Assembly: GCA_028715055.1 (NCBI GenBank)
Contig: JAQTLE010000003.1
Span: forward strand, 62,001-126,000
Direction: 5' to 3'
Source of the DNA: Sulfurovaceae bacterium
Lineage (GTDB): Bacteria; Campylobacterota; Campylobacteria; Campylobacterales; Sulfurovaceae
DNA length: 64,000 nt
Part shown: piece after piece, positions 20,672-30,568 of the stretch
Layout: each line of letters begins with the position of its first letter
Numbering within the stretch: position 1 is the stretch's first letter
Made by a program: the position numbers and the translations under genes
Notes under the pieces: generated by a model
The model's input: the letters and a program-made list of their open reading frames with translations, nothing else
Databases searched by the model: none
What the model was told of the DNA's origin: nothing

Positions 20672-20677
20672 TATAAT
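20672..20677 (+). promoter_or_regulatory. Candidate -10 element of hisF
   Basis: tataat preceded by TG (TGTATAAT) lies 30 bases before the hisF ATG at 20708, with T-rich stretches upstream, as in Campylobacterota sigma-70 promoters. A ribosome site aagga follows near 20699. Confidence 0.5.
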
Positions 20678-20707
20678 CTTACCATATTTATGGATGGTTA
20701 AGGATAT

Positions 20708-21475
20708 ATGGATTATTTTGCAAAGAGAATTATACCTTGTTTGGATGTAGACAATGGCAGAGTCGTTAAAGGCATCAATTTTGTCGGACTTCGTGATGCA
20801 GGCGATCCTGTAGAGGTTGCTTCGCGTTATAATGAAGAAGGAGCCGATGAGATAACATTTCTAGATATCGGTGCAAGCCATGAAGGACGTGCAACGATTG
20901 TTGATGTGGTCAAGCAGGTTGCCAGAGAAGTTTTTATACCTCTGACTGTTGGCGGAGGTATAAGAGAGTTAAATGATATCTACGCGCTTTTAAATGTCGG
21001 ATGCGACAAGGTTAGTATCAATTCCGCTGCCATTAACAGACCGGCTTTTATAGAAGAGGGTGCAAAGAGATTTGGCTCACAGTGCATCGTTGTTGCCATA
21101 GATGCGAAAAGGGTAGGCAAAGATAAATGGCACGTGTTTACTCACGGCGGCAGAAATGATACAGGCATTGATGCTATTAACTGGGCAAGAGAAGCATATG
21201 AAAGAGGCGCTGGAGAACTTTTAGTTACTTCTATGGATGCAGATGGTACAAAAGCAGGATTTGACAATCAGTTAAATGCTGCTATCAGTAAAACTGTCGG
21301 AATTCCTCTTATAGCTAGCGGCGGAGCAGGCACCATGGAACACATAAGAGATGCATTTACCATCGGACTTGCGGATGCTGCATTGGCTGCTTCTATTTTT
21401 CACTTCAAAGAGATAGAAATAAACGAATTAAAAGAATATTTAAAAAAAGAGAATATACCGATCAGGAGTAAATAA
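20708..21475 (+). CDS. hisF: Imidazole glycerol phosphate synthase cyclase subunit
   Basis: A 255-residue TIM-barrel protein that, with glutaminase HisH, turns PRFAR and ammonia into imidazole glycerol phosphate and AICAR in histidine synthesis. Catalytic Asp residues are seen in PCLDVD (Asp near 13) and VVAIDAKR (near 131). Phosphate-binding GGGI and ASGGAG are present. hisH is not adjacent. The gene starts a plus-strand unit: its stop overlaps the next start as TAATG. Confidence 0.95.
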   Translation: MDYFAKRIIPCLDVDNGRVVKGINFVGLRDAGDPVEVASRYNEEGADEITFLDIGASHEGRATIVDVVKQVAREVFIPLTVGGGIRELNDIYALLNVGCDKVSINSAAINRPAFIEEGAKRFGSQCIVVAIDAKRVGKDKWHVFTHGGRNDTGIDAINWAREAYERGAGELLVTSMDADGTKAGFDNQLNAAISKTVGIPLIASGGAGTMEHIRDAFTIGLADAALAASIFHFKEIEINELKEYLKKENIPIRSK

Positions 21476-22146
21476 TGCAAAAGATGTTTTTTCTATTTTT
21501 ATTGTCTATTAATTTTTTGTATTCTCAAACAGAGATTATATTTTCTAGAACTTTTGAAAAAAAAATCAAGCCTGATACCGTAACGACATCTGTTGGTATA
21601 TCATCGCAAAAATTATCCCAAGAAAAAACCATAGAAAAGCTTACCAAAATTTCTGATTTTATGAACAGCATAAAATATCTAAAAGTTAGCGGCGGAGAAT
21701 ATTCTGTAAATCCACATATAGTCTATGATAAAGACAAAAGCCATCAAGAAGGATATGACGGCTATATCTCATACGGCATATCATCCAAAAATCCAAATGA
21801 TTTAAATAAATTAATCAGAGACATTCAGAGATTAGGCGATGAGGAGAAGCTAGCAGTAACCATTTCTAGTGTGTCTTGGCAGATTGATAACGAGAAACAA
21901 GCATTGGCATTAGACAATGATAGTTTGCGTCTAGATGCTATTATTTGGGCAAAAGAGTATGCAAATAAATTATCATATAAAATAAAGGCCAATTGCAGCG
22001 TATCTAGAGTGGATTTTACAAATCCCGGCTCTGCTCTTGCCTATACAGCCATGAAAGCAGAAACCGGATTTGATCGGGCTCCTGTGCCAATCCAAGATGA
22101 ACAAAGCATTCATGCAACTCCTATTATTACATTGGTATGTAGATGA
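21475..22146 (+). CDS. SIMPL (DUF541) domain exported protein
   Basis: A 223-residue protein with an N-terminal signal peptide (about residues 1-18) and a SIMPL/DUF541 domain, the family represented by E. coli YggE. Typical stretches are the early KPDTVTTSVGISS and the later ARITAKANKL-like segment seen here as EYANKLSYKIKANCS. It is expected in the periplasm. The function of the family is not settled (oxidative-stress tolerance has been suggested). Start and ribosome site aggag lie inside the end of hisF; its stop overlaps the next gene by 4 bases. Confidence 0.75.
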   Translation: MQKMFFLFLLSINFLYSQTEIIFSRTFEKKIKPDTVTTSVGISSQKLSQEKTIEKLTKISDFMNSIKYLKVSGGEYSVNPHIVYDKDKSHQEGYDGYISYGISSKNPNDLNKLIRDIQRLGDEEKLAVTISSVSWQIDNEKQALALDNDSLRLDAIIWAKEYANKLSYKIKANCSVSRVDFTNPGSALAYTAMKAETGFDRAPVPIQDEQSIHATPIITLVCR

Positions 22147-22688
22147 TTGTTTGCGCAGGAAATGGTGAGTTTTTTGATTTTGCTACTCCTATTGGAGTAG
22201 GGCTAATCGATTCTTCTATATCTCTTACTAAAATTTGTTTAAAAAATCCTCCAAAATTTTTACTTTTTTTGGGGAGTGCAGGAAGTTATGGAGAAAAAAA
22301 GATTTTTGATATAATTCGCTCACAAAGCGCTTGCAATATTGAAAATAGTTATTTTACCTCAAATGCTTATACACCATTGGATAATTTAATTAGCACAATA
22401 TTGGATGTTTCACGTGAAACAATAGTTAATTCATCTAATTATATAACGACAGATATATCTCTTGGATCACATTATATCTCCAAAGGTATTCATTTGGAGA
22501 ATATGGAATTTTATGCCGTAATAAAAGTCGCACAGCGATTTAATATACCAGTTGGCGGCATTTTTATTGTTACGAACTATTGTGATTCCAATGCACATAG
22601 AGATTTTAAAGCAAACCATGCAAGGGCCATGGAATTGCTAAAAGATCATGTTTATCAATATAAAGATGAACTATTTGGTAATATTTAA
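22143..22688 (+). CDS. Nucleoside phosphorylase-like protein
   Basis: A 181-residue protein resembling a shortened PNP/MTA nucleosidase fold, as annotated beside rlmN in other Campylobacterota. Visible are [12 protein letters not shown] (phosphorylase glycine motif, residues about 38-49) and, later, [16 protein letters not shown], like the E-x-M-E-x-x-A nucleoside-binding helix of MTA/SAH nucleosidases, followed by a GGIFIVTN strand. It is about 50 residues shorter than MTAN. Catalytic competence and substrate are uncertain. Confidence 0.62.
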   Translation: MIVCAGNGEFFDFATPIGVGLIDSSISLTKICLKNPPKFLLFLGSAGSYGEKKIFDIIRSQSACNIENSYFTSNAYTPLDNLISTILDVSRETIVNSSNYITTDISLGSHYISKGIHLENMEFYAVIKVAQRFNIPVGGIFIVTNYCDSNAHRDFKANHARAMELLKDHVYQYKDELFGNI

Positions 22689-22699
22689 ATGGACAAACT

Positions 22700-23758
22700 A
22701 TGAAACCTACAATATATGACTATACGCAAGATGAACTATCTGGCATTATAAAACCTACTTTTAGAGTCAAGCAGATTTGGAATTGGCTATATCATCGTTA
22801 TGCAAAGAGCTTTGATGAGATGGCAAACCTTCCAAAAGAACTAAAGGCACAATTGAATAATGATTTTTCTATACAACCATTAAAAATCGCAGCGGTTCAA
22901 CACAGTAATGACGGAAGCACCAAGTACCTTTTTAGATTGCATGATGGGCATACCATTGAGGCAGTTTTGCTTTTAATGAAAGATGATGAATATTATGAAG
23001 ATGGGACTTTAAAGCACCATAAACGATATACCGTCTGCATATCCTCGCAGGTTGGATGCAAAGTAGGATGTGCATTTTGTTTGACTGCAAAAGGCGGTTT
23101 TGTACGCAATCTGACAGCTGGTGAAATTGTTGCACAACTTCTTATTATAAAACGCGAGAATGATATCGCTGCTAATCGACGTGTAAATATTGTATATATG
23201 GGCATGGGCGAGCCTCTTGATAATCTTGACAACGTTGCAAAAGCGGTCAAGATCTTTGCTGATCCTGACGGAATGGCAATATCGCCAAATAGACAAACTA
23301 TATCTACCTCTGGGCTTAGTAATAAAATAGAAAAACTTGGACAAATGGATCTTGGCGTAAATCTTGCAATTTCGCTTCATGCAGTTGACGATGATTTGCG
23401 ACAAAGGCTTATGCCTATTAACAAAGCATATAACATAGCTTCGATAATTGATGCAGTCAAGCATTTTCCTATTAATCAAAGAAAGAGAGTTATGTTTGAG
23501 TATCTAGTCATCAAAGATGTAAATGATGATATAAGCGCAGCAAAAAAGCTTTTACAGTTATTAGAAGGTATCAAGGCAAAGGTAAATTTGATATATTTTA
23601 ATTCATATGAAGGTAGTGAATTTCAGACGCCTTCTAGAAAATCAATGATAGAATTCCAAGAGTATCTCGCCAAAAGAGGGCAGCTTTGTACTATACGTGA
23701 ATCTAAAGGTTTGGATATATCTGCAGCTTGCGGACAGCTACGCGAACAAAATATTTAA
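22700..23758 (+). CDS. rlmN: Dual-specificity 23S rRNA/tRNA adenine-C2 methyltransferase
   Basis: A 352-residue radical-SAM enzyme that methylates C2 of A2503 in 23S rRNA and A37 in some tRNAs. The iron-sulfur cluster motif is CKVGCAFC (Cys120, 124, 127) and the catalytic Cys of the C-terminal AACGQLR is near residue 344. The typical YMGMGEPL precedes the SAM-binding region. It lies 11 bases after the nucleosidase-like gene and 9 bases before a tiny hydrophobic peptide gene. Confidence 0.95.
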   Translation: MKPTIYDYTQDELSGIIKPTFRVKQIWNWLYHRYAKSFDEMANLPKELKAQLNNDFSIQPLKIAAVQHSNDGSTKYLFRLHDGHTIEAVLLLMKDDEYYEDGTLKHHKRYTVCISSQVGCKVGCAFCLTAKGGFVRNLTAGEIVAQLLIIKRENDIAANRRVNIVYMGMGEPLDNLDNVAKAVKIFADPDGMAISPNRQTISTSGLSNKIEKLGQMDLGVNLAISLHAVDDDLRQRLMPINKAYNIASIIDAVKHFPINQRKRVMFEYLVIKDVNDDISAAKKLLQLLEGIKAKVNLIYFNSYEGSEFQTPSRKSMIEFQEYLAKRGQLCTIRESKGLDISAACGQLREQNI

Positions 23759-23767
23759 AGGATAAAA

Positions 23768-23857
23768 ATGACAAGTTTAGACACGGCAATGATATTTATT
23801 ATAGCTATTGTTGCTATCGTAGGAGTAAGTTGGTTGATTTACGAGACAAGAAAATAA
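23768..23857 (+). CDS. Small hydrophobic peptide downstream of rlmN
   Basis: A 29-codon ORF: MTSLDTAMIFIIAI, a single membrane helix (about residues 7-24), then a charged end IYETRK. It starts 9 bases after rlmN with aaagg overlapping the rlmN stop, so it is co-transcribed. I recall that Campylobacter jejuni has an annotated small hydrophobic protein (Cj1714) at the same place, which supports it as a real conserved gene. Function unknown. Confidence 0.6.
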   Translation: MTSLDTAMIFIIAIVAIVGVSWLIYETRK

Positions 23858-23959
23858 GAACGGATGTATATTTTTTGATTGTTTGTTATCCGCTTTCTTA
23901 TGAATTATTTTGGAAGCGGTAAGTTTCATTTGGTCAAATATTGACTTTAAAAAATAATA

Positions 23960-24889
23960 TTACTTATTGAATTTTCTCATTTCTTTGGGTGTAATTAGGT
24001 TCTTTAATTCCTCAAATTTTACCTTGCTTTCTATCTTATATCTGACTTCTTTGTAACTAAAATCTAGGTTTTGGGCATGCAGCATAAGTCTTGAAGCCCC
24101 CGTGTATATGGCCCTATCTTCTTCGCTTAAAATTTTATCCAAGTAAGCATTACTTATATTAAACGGTACGCCATAAATAGGATCCCCAATTATAGGATGT
24201 TTCACGTGAAACAAATGAACTCTTATTTGATGCATTCTCCCTGTATGCGGGAAACATTGTAGTAAAGTGCTATCAAGATCAGGGTCATATTTGATTGGTA
24301 TGAAGTTTGTATGTGACGATTTACCGGATTTTTCAACGGTAACTTTATGTTTATTGAATTCGAAATCCTCATTTTTTTTAAGAGAAACATTTACTTCAAA
24401 ATCTTGAATTATCTTGCCATCCACCCAAGCTAAATAACTCTTTTGAATCTGACGATTCTCAAAGCCATTTTTTATTATAACTTCGGCTTCTCTGTGTTTG
24501 CTTGCAATAAGTAATCCGGAGGTTTCTTTGTCTAAACGATGTGCAGGATTGGCTTCCGCGCCTCCATATTGGCGCATTACATCAAGCATTGAAAATGGTG
24601 TATGTCTGGTTGTGGGATGGACTAAAATCCCTGACGGTTTATCGAAAAGCATAAAATCATCGGTTGAAAAAAGCGGGGGCATATCGGCTGATTCTGGCTC
24701 AAAAACAGTAATTGAAATATCGCCACATATCTTTTGTCCCGTATTTTTAAGCACTTCATTGTTTGCGATAACCCTTCCTTTGTGAATGAGTCTTTGGGCT
24801 TCACCTTGCGTGATATTTAAGGTTCTCATCACAAACAAAAATGCTTGTATCGGAGAACTAAGGGTAAAATGCTTTTGTACGAATGCCAT
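23960..24889 (-). CDS. RluA-family RNA pseudouridine synthase
   Basis: A 309-residue enzyme of the RluA/RluD class. An S4-like N-terminal region (residues 21-55, QRLIHKGRVIANNE) precedes a catalytic domain with the Asp in AHRLDKETSGLL (Asp120). FDKPSGILVHP and TGRMHQIRVH are also present. It modifies uridine in rRNA or tRNA; which site cannot be told. It is convergent with the rlmN unit and divergent from purB. Confidence 0.85.
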   Translation of the reverse strand: MAFVQKHFTLSSPIQAFLFVMRTLNITQGEAQRLIHKGRVIANNEVLKNTGQKICGDISITVFEPESADMPPLFSTDDFMLFDKPSGILVHPTTRHTPFSMLDVMRQYGGAEANPAHRLDKETSGLLIASKHREAEVIIKNGFENRQIQKSYLAWVDGKIIQDFEVNVSLKKNEDFEFNKHKVTVEKSGKSSHTNFIPIKYDPDLDSTLLQCFPHTGRMHQIRVHLFHVKHPIIGDPIYGVPFNISNAYLDKILSEEDRAIYTGASRLMLHAQNLDFSYKEVRYKIESKVKFEELKNLITPKEMRKFNK

Positions 24890-24955
24890 TGCTTTTGCAA
24901 CCTTTTAACACTATTTGGCTAAAATAATACAATAATTTTCCATAAGGGACGAGAG

Positions 24956-26284
24956 ATGGTAGAACGATACTCTAGAAAAGAGATGAGTGATAAATGGACA
25001 ATGCAGGCAAAGTATCAAGCATGGCTCGATGTAGAGCTAGCAGTTGTCAAAGCATGGAACAAGCTAGGTCTCATTCCTGATATTGATGCAAAAAAGATAA
25101 TCGACAATGCTAGTTTTAGTGTAGAGAGAATAGATGAGATAGAACAAGTCACCAAACATGATCTTATAGCATTTACTACAAGCGTATCTGAAAGTCTTGG
25201 GGAAGAGAGCAGATGGTTTCACTACGGAATGACTAGTAGCGATACTGTGGATACTGCAGTTGCTTTGCAAATGAGGGATTCCTTGACTTTGATCATAGAA
25301 GATGTAAAGATGGTTATGGAATCTATCAAAACAAGAGCGTTAGAGCACAAGATGACATTGATGGTAGGTAGAAGTCATGGTATTCATGGTGAGCCTATTA
25401 CTTTCGGTTTGGTGCTAGCTGTATGGTATGAGGAAATGGCTAGACATCTAGAAAATTTAGAACAAACTATGAAAGTTATAAGCGTAGGTCAAGTAAGCGG
25501 AGCAATGGGAAATTTTGCTCATGCACCTCTTGAACTTGAAGAATATGCTTGTGCGGAATTGGGACTTGCTCCAGATCCTGTGTCAAATCAAGTAATACAG
25601 AGAGACAGGTATGCCAGACTGGCAACCGCATTAGCTTTGCTTGCTTCTAGTATTGAAAAATTTGCTGTACAAGTCAGACATTGGCAGAGAACAGAAGTTT
25701 ATGAATGCGAAGAATATTTCGCAGCAGGCCAAAAAGGAAGCTCTGCCATGCCTCATAAAAGAAATCCTATTTTGACCGAAAATATTACAGGACTTGCTCG
25801 TATCATTAGAGCATATGCTATCCCTGCCATGGAAAATGTTGCTCTTTGGCATGAAAGGGATATAAGTCATTCTTCTACAGAGAGATTTTGGCTTCCAGAT
25901 AGTTTTATTACCAGTGACTTTATGCTGCATAGATTTAATAGTGTTATATCGAAGCTCACTGTAATGCCACAGAATATGATGAAAAACCTTAATCTTACAG
26001 GCGGGCTTGTATTTTCACAAAGAGTACTTTTAGAACTTCCTAAGGCTGGTGTAAGTCGCGAAGATGCATATAAAATTATCCAGCGAAACGCTATGAAAGT
26101 CTGGGAAGAGATACAACAAGGCAAAGCCACCACAAATGAAAAAGGTGAGAGCTTGTATCTACAATATCTTTTGGGTGATGAGGAACTGAGATCAAAACTC
26201 AGTGAAGAGCAGATAAGAGAGTGTTTTAATTATGATTATTATACTAAAAATGTAGATGCAATATTCGCAAGGGTATTTAAGTAA
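24956..26284 (+). CDS. purB: Adenylosuccinate lyase
   Basis: A 442-residue fumarase-superfamily enzyme that releases fumarate from SAICAR and from adenylosuccinate in purine synthesis. The family signature GSSAMPHKRNP lies near residues 261-271; catalytic TSSDTVDT near 90 and GRSHGIHGEP near 140 are also present. It has the size of the B. subtilis-type enzyme. The ribosome site gggac precedes the ATG. It stands alone, with an 85-base gap to the following operon. Confidence 0.95.
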   Translation: MVERYSRKEMSDKWTMQAKYQAWLDVELAVVKAWNKLGLIPDIDAKKIIDNASFSVERIDEIEQVTKHDLIAFTTSVSESLGEESRWFHYGMTSSDTVDTAVALQMRDSLTLIIEDVKMVMESIKTRALEHKMTLMVGRSHGIHGEPITFGLVLAVWYEEMARHLENLEQTMKVISVGQVSGAMGNFAHAPLELEEYACAELGLAPDPVSNQVIQRDRYARLATALALLASSIEKFAVQVRHWQRTEVYECEEYFAAGQKGSSAMPHKRNPILTENITGLARIIRAYAIPAMENVALWHERDISHSSTERFWLPDSFITSDFMLHRFNSVISKLTVMPQNMMKNLNLTGGLVFSQRVLLELPKAGVSREDAYKIIQRNAMKVWEEIQQGKATTNEKGESLYLQYLLGDEELRSKLSEEQIRECFNYDYYTKNVDAIFARVFK

Positions 26285-26369
26285 ACAATTTTGTAAATAT
26301 TTTGTTAATTATGTTTTGATATAATTTTAAATTATAATATTAAATTATTAAAAGGTTTAACAGAATATC

Positions 26370-27449
26370 ATGGTCATAGCACTCAAAGCTTTATCAAAAA
26401 ATAAATTTAAAACAACTCTTATTTTTATTAGTATGGTCATATCAATTATGGCCATTTTTCTTATTAGTGCCATTGCAGATGGTGTTGTAGGCATGTACAG
26501 TGCTATGCTTAAAACAGATGGCGATATTGTTGTCACTCAAAAAGGAGTTGCAGATACCTTTTTTAGTGATATAAATCGTTCAATTGGGCAATCGATAGCA
26601 AAAATACAGGGTGTAAAATCAATAAGTTCACTTGTTTTGGGGGCTGCACCGGTAAATAAGCTGCCAATCGTTGGTATTTATGGGGTAAGTCAAAACAGAT
26701 TTAATAGCTATAAATTAAAAAGCGGACACTATCCAAAGGCCGGAGAAGTATTGCTAGGCTATAAAATATACCAAACATTGAATCAGCCTTCGTTTGTCAA
26801 TATTTCAAAAAAAATATTTCGTGTAAGCGGCACATTTGAAAGCAAAATCGGTTTTGAAGATGGCGGCGTAGTGATGAATATAGACGAAGCAGGAGATATT
26901 TTTCATAAAAATGCCTCTATATTGTTAGTTAGCGTTAAAAATATACAAGATGGATTGAGTATAACAAAAAAGATCAATGCAATTAGTAATGAGATTGAAG
27001 CTAAGACCGCAGATAGCTTTATCGATTCATACAACCAATTTAAAATTATCAAAACAAGTTCTGACGTAATAAGCATTTTGGCTTTAACTATGGGAGTAAT
27101 TGGAATAGTAAGCATGATGAGTATGGTTGTAAATGACAGAAAGGCAGAATTTGGGATAATGCGTTCAATTGGACTATCTTCTTGGGGAATAATCAATGAG
27201 CTTTTAATCGAAACTATCATCATCGCTATAGTAGCTTATATTGTTGCTTTCGGAGCATCTGAGCTGGTTTTAGATCTTATAAAGCAGGTTGATAAATTTC
27301 AAGGGTATATCAATGGAGAAATTACGTTTGCTTTAGCATTGAAAGTTGGCATCGTTTCTTTACTTATGGCATTGTTAGGAGCATTTATGCCAGCGATTTA
27401 TGCATCCAGGATAGATCCAATGAGCCTTATACAAAGGGGCGAATCATGA
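26370..27449 (+). CDS. ABC transporter permease (MacB/FtsX-like)
   Basis: A 359-residue inner-membrane protein with one N-terminal membrane segment (residues about 12-34), a large periplasmic MacB-PCD-like domain, and three C-terminal segments of the FtsX fold (about residues 235-257, 278-302, 322-345). NDRKAEFGIMRSIGLS is the conserved cytoplasmic coupling stretch. It overlaps the ATPase gene by 4 bases and should form a type VII (LolCDE/MacB-like) ABC complex that works on periplasmic substrates by mechanical movement. Substrate unknown. It opens a five-gene operon. Confidence 0.82.
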   Translation: MVIALKALSKNKFKTTLIFISMVISIMAIFLISAIADGVVGMYSAMLKTDGDIVVTQKGVADTFFSDINRSIGQSIAKIQGVKSISSLVLGAAPVNKLPIVGIYGVSQNRFNSYKLKSGHYPKAGEVLLGYKIYQTLNQPSFVNISKKIFRVSGTFESKIGFEDGGVVMNIDEAGDIFHKNASILLVSVKNIQDGLSITKKINAISNEIEAKTADSFIDSYNQFKIIKTSSDVISILALTMGVIGIVSMMSMVVNDRKAEFGIMRSIGLSSWGIINELLIETIIIAIVAYIVAFGASELVLDLIKQVDKFQGYINGEITFALALKVGIVSLLMALLGAFMPAIYASRIDPMSLIQRGES

Positions 27450-28087
27450 CAATAGAAGCCAATGATTTGGAACATTATTATGGGACAGAACTTATACTCA
27501 AAGGCATATCATTGTCAATTAAATCTGATTCATTTACTGTCATTGTAGGCGAAAGCGGTAGCGGGAAGACTACATTGTTATCGGTTTTGTCAACATTGCT
27601 CCGCCCGACATCCGGAAGCATTAGATATGATGATAAAAATATTTATAATATTGACAATATTGACATATTCCGTCGTAATTCCATAGGCTTTGTTTTTCAA
27701 TTTCATTATCTAATATCTTATTTATCCCTAAGAGAAAATATATCATTGGCAGTTTTAGATAAATATAAACATAGCGTTGATCCTCTTATGAATCAACTTG
27801 GAATATCACATTTGACTAAACGATATAGCGATGAAGTTTCTGGAGGCGAGAGGCAACGGGCCGCCATAGCAAGGGCATTGATAAATAGACCTAAAATCGT
27901 TTTTGCGGATGAGCCTACCGGCAATCTAGATACTAAAAATGCAATTGGTGTTTATGAGTTATTTAGACAATTTAGAAATGAAGGAATTGGTTTTGTGGTG
28001 GCATCACATGATAAAAAAATACTTGAGTATGCAGATTGCATTATAGAAATGGAGGATGGGCATGTTAAACAAATTACTCAAAGATGA
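27446..28087 (+). CDS. ABC transporter ATP-binding protein (LolD-like)
   Basis: A 213-residue nucleotide-binding subunit. Walker A GESGSGKTT (residues 35-43), Q-loop in FVFQFHY, signature VSGGERQR near residue 130, Walker B VFADEPTGNLD near 150 and switch His in VASHDKK are all intact. The TGNLD ending of Walker B is typical of the LolD/MacB/FtsE class, matching the upstream permease. It overlaps the next gene by 26 bases, pointing to tight translational coupling. Confidence 0.92.
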   Translation: MTIEANDLEHYYGTELILKGISLSIKSDSFTVIVGESGSGKTTLLSVLSTLLRPTSGSIRYDDKNIYNIDNIDIFRRNSIGFVFQFHYLISYLSLRENISLAVLDKYKHSVDPLMNQLGISHLTKRYSDEVSGGERQRAAIARALINRPKIVFADEPTGNLDTKNAIGVYELFRQFRNEGIGFVVASHDKKILEYADCIIEMEDGHVKQITQR

Positions 28088-29606
28088 ATTGCCATTATTG
28101 TTTGTTTGGTTGATTATAGGATTAATATCAGGAATTGTTTATGCTTTTGCAAGAGCAGGCATTATTGTTCCACAAGTTCTTTTAACGCCGGTTGTTGCAA
28201 GGTCGCTACATATTTCACAAATGCTATATGGATTTTTTCCTCTAGTATTATCTCTTTTGCCTTTTGCAATATTTGAAAAGGATGGAGTATTGAGTTCGAA
28301 TGCCGTTTTGAATCTTCGCAGATATTTTGTATTGTGGAATATGTTTTTGCTATTTATGACAATGTCACTTTTGTTTGGCAATCAAAGAGGGCTTCCGTTT
28401 TACGATTTTCCTTATACGCTTAATTTTTTATTAGCATTTAGTGGATTTTTTTATATATTGGCACTTATTGATGCGGTCAAAGCTTACGAGAAGCTTCCTT
28501 TATGGGTTATAGTATCTTTAGCTGTGGTAGTAATTGCGCCGATATTGCTTGTGGTTTTGATGAATCCAGATTTTGGTCAAGTAGAAAAAACTCTTGTTGG
28601 CCCTCATGGTGACAATACGCTTGGCATGAGCTTCGCATTAATTCCGATATACTATCTTATTATAAAACTAGTATCTCCAAATTCATTTAAACCAAGATAT
28701 GCATGGTTATGGATATTGCCATTTGTCGGATACATAATTTCTTTGATTATAAGAAATTTTTTTCATTCGCTTAGTTATAACGAAGAATGGTTTTTCCAAT
28801 ATTTGACATTATTTTATTTGCCGTTACTGTTGATATGGCTAAGAGATAGTGGGCTCAAATGGCATCATAATCCTTATCTTGTTTTATCAATAGCGGCATT
28901 CTTATTTGTAGATTTGGAAGGTAATATTTTATTTATACCACAGATCAGGACATTGATTCATCGCAATGATCTAGTAGTGGGGCATGCACATATTGCTATG
29001 GGCATAGGCGTAGCTTTTATGGCGTTATCCATAGCATCTTATCTGCTACCTTCTATTTTTCGTCGCATTTACGCTTTTTGGTATTTTTTGACAATGTTGC
29101 TTATGGCATTTGCGCTTACTTTAGCCGGATTAGTAGAGGGAGGTTTTATTTCCGGAAATATTGAATTTTTTATGATAGTCCGTGTGATTTTTGGCATAAT
29201 AGTATTTATGCTTATATTGCATATGATCTTAAATACATTTGTTCTTGACATGCGTTCCAAGATGCAGCTTTATCATATTGCAGGATTCATTAGCGATGCA
29301 CTCGGCGGAATAATACTTATAATTGCTGGCGGATTTATATTTTCATTTTTGGGATGGAAGTTTGATCATGCATATATATACGTTATTTTTGCATTTATGA
29401 TCGGAACAGGAATAATTCATCTATTTGGATACATTTACAACTCTTCACTGCTAGGCATGATTAGTGCGCTTGTTAGATTGCTTGTATCATCAATGTTTAT
29501 TTCTTTATATATGGCGCATATGTTAGATGGGTTAGCTCTTGCTGTAGGACTATATGATGGGCTTTTCGCTTTAATTTATTTATTGTATTTAAGAGATATT
29601 AAATGA
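28062..29606 (+). CDS. Heme-copper-oxidase subunit I-like membrane protein, divergent
   Basis: A 514-residue polytopic protein with about 12-14 membrane segments. Its histidines recall subunit I of cbb3 oxidases and NO reductases: His50 in SLHISQMLYGFF (segment 2), His182 in GPHGDNTLGM (like the cbb3 YGHNAVGF), and His308/His310 in VVGHAHIAMG (the two-heme segment 10). The position matching the CuB His pair seems to be Phe233-Phe234 (NFFHSLSYNEEW, compare HHLHYTALPDW), so copper binding is doubtful; a separate His268-His269 exists. NnrS-like heme proteins are an alternative. ATG 28062 is 6 bases after ggagg. It overlaps both neighbours. No other oxidase subunit is near. Confidence 0.55.
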   Translation: MLNKLLKDELPLLFVWLIIGLISGIVYAFARAGIIVPQVLLTPVVARSLHISQMLYGFFPLVLSLLPFAIFEKDGVLSSNAVLNLRRYFVLWNMFLLFMTMSLLFGNQRGLPFYDFPYTLNFLLAFSGFFYILALIDAVKAYEKLPLWVIVSLAVVVIAPILLVVLMNPDFGQVEKTLVGPHGDNTLGMSFALIPIYYLIIKLVSPNSFKPRYAWLWILPFVGYIISLIIRNFFHSLSYNEEWFFQYLTLFYLPLLLIWLRDSGLKWHHNPYLVLSIAAFLFVDLEGNILFIPQIRTLIHRNDLVVGHAHIAMGIGVAFMALSIASYLLPSIFRRIYAFWYFLTMLLMAFALTLAGLVEGGFISGNIEFFMIVRVIFGIIVFMLILHMILNTFVLDMRSKMQLYHIAGFISDALGGIILIIAGGFIFSFLGWKFDHAYIYVIFAFMIGTGIIHLFGYIYNSSLLGMISALVRLLVSSMFISLYMAHMLDGLALAVGLYDGLFALIYLLYLRDIK

Positions 29607-30568
29607 ATTTATTGACATTGGTACTTAGTTCACAGCTTTTATATTATCTATTGATAGTACAAACTGGTGTCGTAGGTTTTTTTAACTCAAACGTGCATGA
29701 TCTGTATACATTGCCGATCGGCGGTGTCCTTGGCGGCATCGCAAGCGCGATACTAAAACACAACCTGCCCAAAAATGAACTTTTAGTGCTTTTTGGTATA
29801 CAGATTGCAATATCTTGTTTTTATCCTCATTATTCTTTAGGAATAATATTTGCCTTAGGATTTGTAGTCGGTTATACTACACCGATTTTGCTCTATGTAT
29901 TTCGATTGCAAGATCCATTGCAGCTAGTGCTTGGATTGGGGCTTTCGTATACAATTGGTACGGCATTGTATACTTATCCATATCATGATAGAGATATTAT
30001 CGCCGTTTTATTACCGTTTATATCAATGATATCACTTTTATTTGTTCCTTATTTGGCAATGGAAGAACGAAGATTAGAGCCATTTGATCGGCTGGTATTG
30101 ATTATGATGATGCTTTATATATTTTTAGATTCGGCACTATTTGAAACTCTTAGCAGGTCCAGGGATATGGATATATGGAGTAGCAATACACTTATAATTA
30201 TTATATTTCATCTTGCGGGATTGGTTGCTGCATATTTAAGACGAGGTTCTTTTATGTCTCATACAAGCACGGTTTTATTATTATTTTGTTTATCATATAT
30301 TTTATATTTGACGAAACAACCACTATATTTATCCGTTGTTTATCCATTTACTATTTCATATTATAATTTTATTGTATTTTATAAAGTTATGAAATACACC
30401 CAGATTCAAAATATAGCATTCACTATGGTTGGAATGGGTTGGTTTGCAACCTCGATTGCGGAAGGCATCGCCTTAGAGCATAAGCTGTGGATGGCTTTTG
30501 TGGTAATGATCATTTTTAGTTTATATTATTTTAGGAGAAATTATGAAAAAAATAAGTCTAATAGCTAA
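29603..30568 (+). CDS. Polytopic membrane protein of unknown function
   Basis: A 321-residue protein that I do not recognise. It has roughly ten hydrophobic segments, short loops and few conserved-looking polar residues; SNVHDLYTLPIGG near residue 30 and TYPYHDRD near residue 128 contain histidines that could bind a cofactor. There is no signal peptide cleavage site. It overlaps the preceding oxidase-like gene by 4 bases and the following YceI gene by 26 bases, so it is clearly part of the operon and probably acts with the oxidase-like protein. Confidence 0.6.
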   Translation: MNLLTLVLSSQLLYYLLIVQTGVVGFFNSNVHDLYTLPIGGVLGGIASAILKHNLPKNELLVLFGIQIAISCFYPHYSLGIIFALGFVVGYTTPILLYVFRLQDPLQLVLGLGLSYTIGTALYTYPYHDRDIIAVLLPFISMISLLFVPYLAMEERRLEPFDRLVLIMMMLYIFLDSALFETLSRSRDMDIWSSNTLIIIIFHLAGLVAAYLRRGSFMSHTSTVLLLFCLSYILYLTKQPLYLSVVYPFTISYYNFIVFYKVMKYTQIQNIAFTMVGMGWFATSIAEGIALEHKLWMAFVVMIIFSLYYFRRNYEKNKSNS

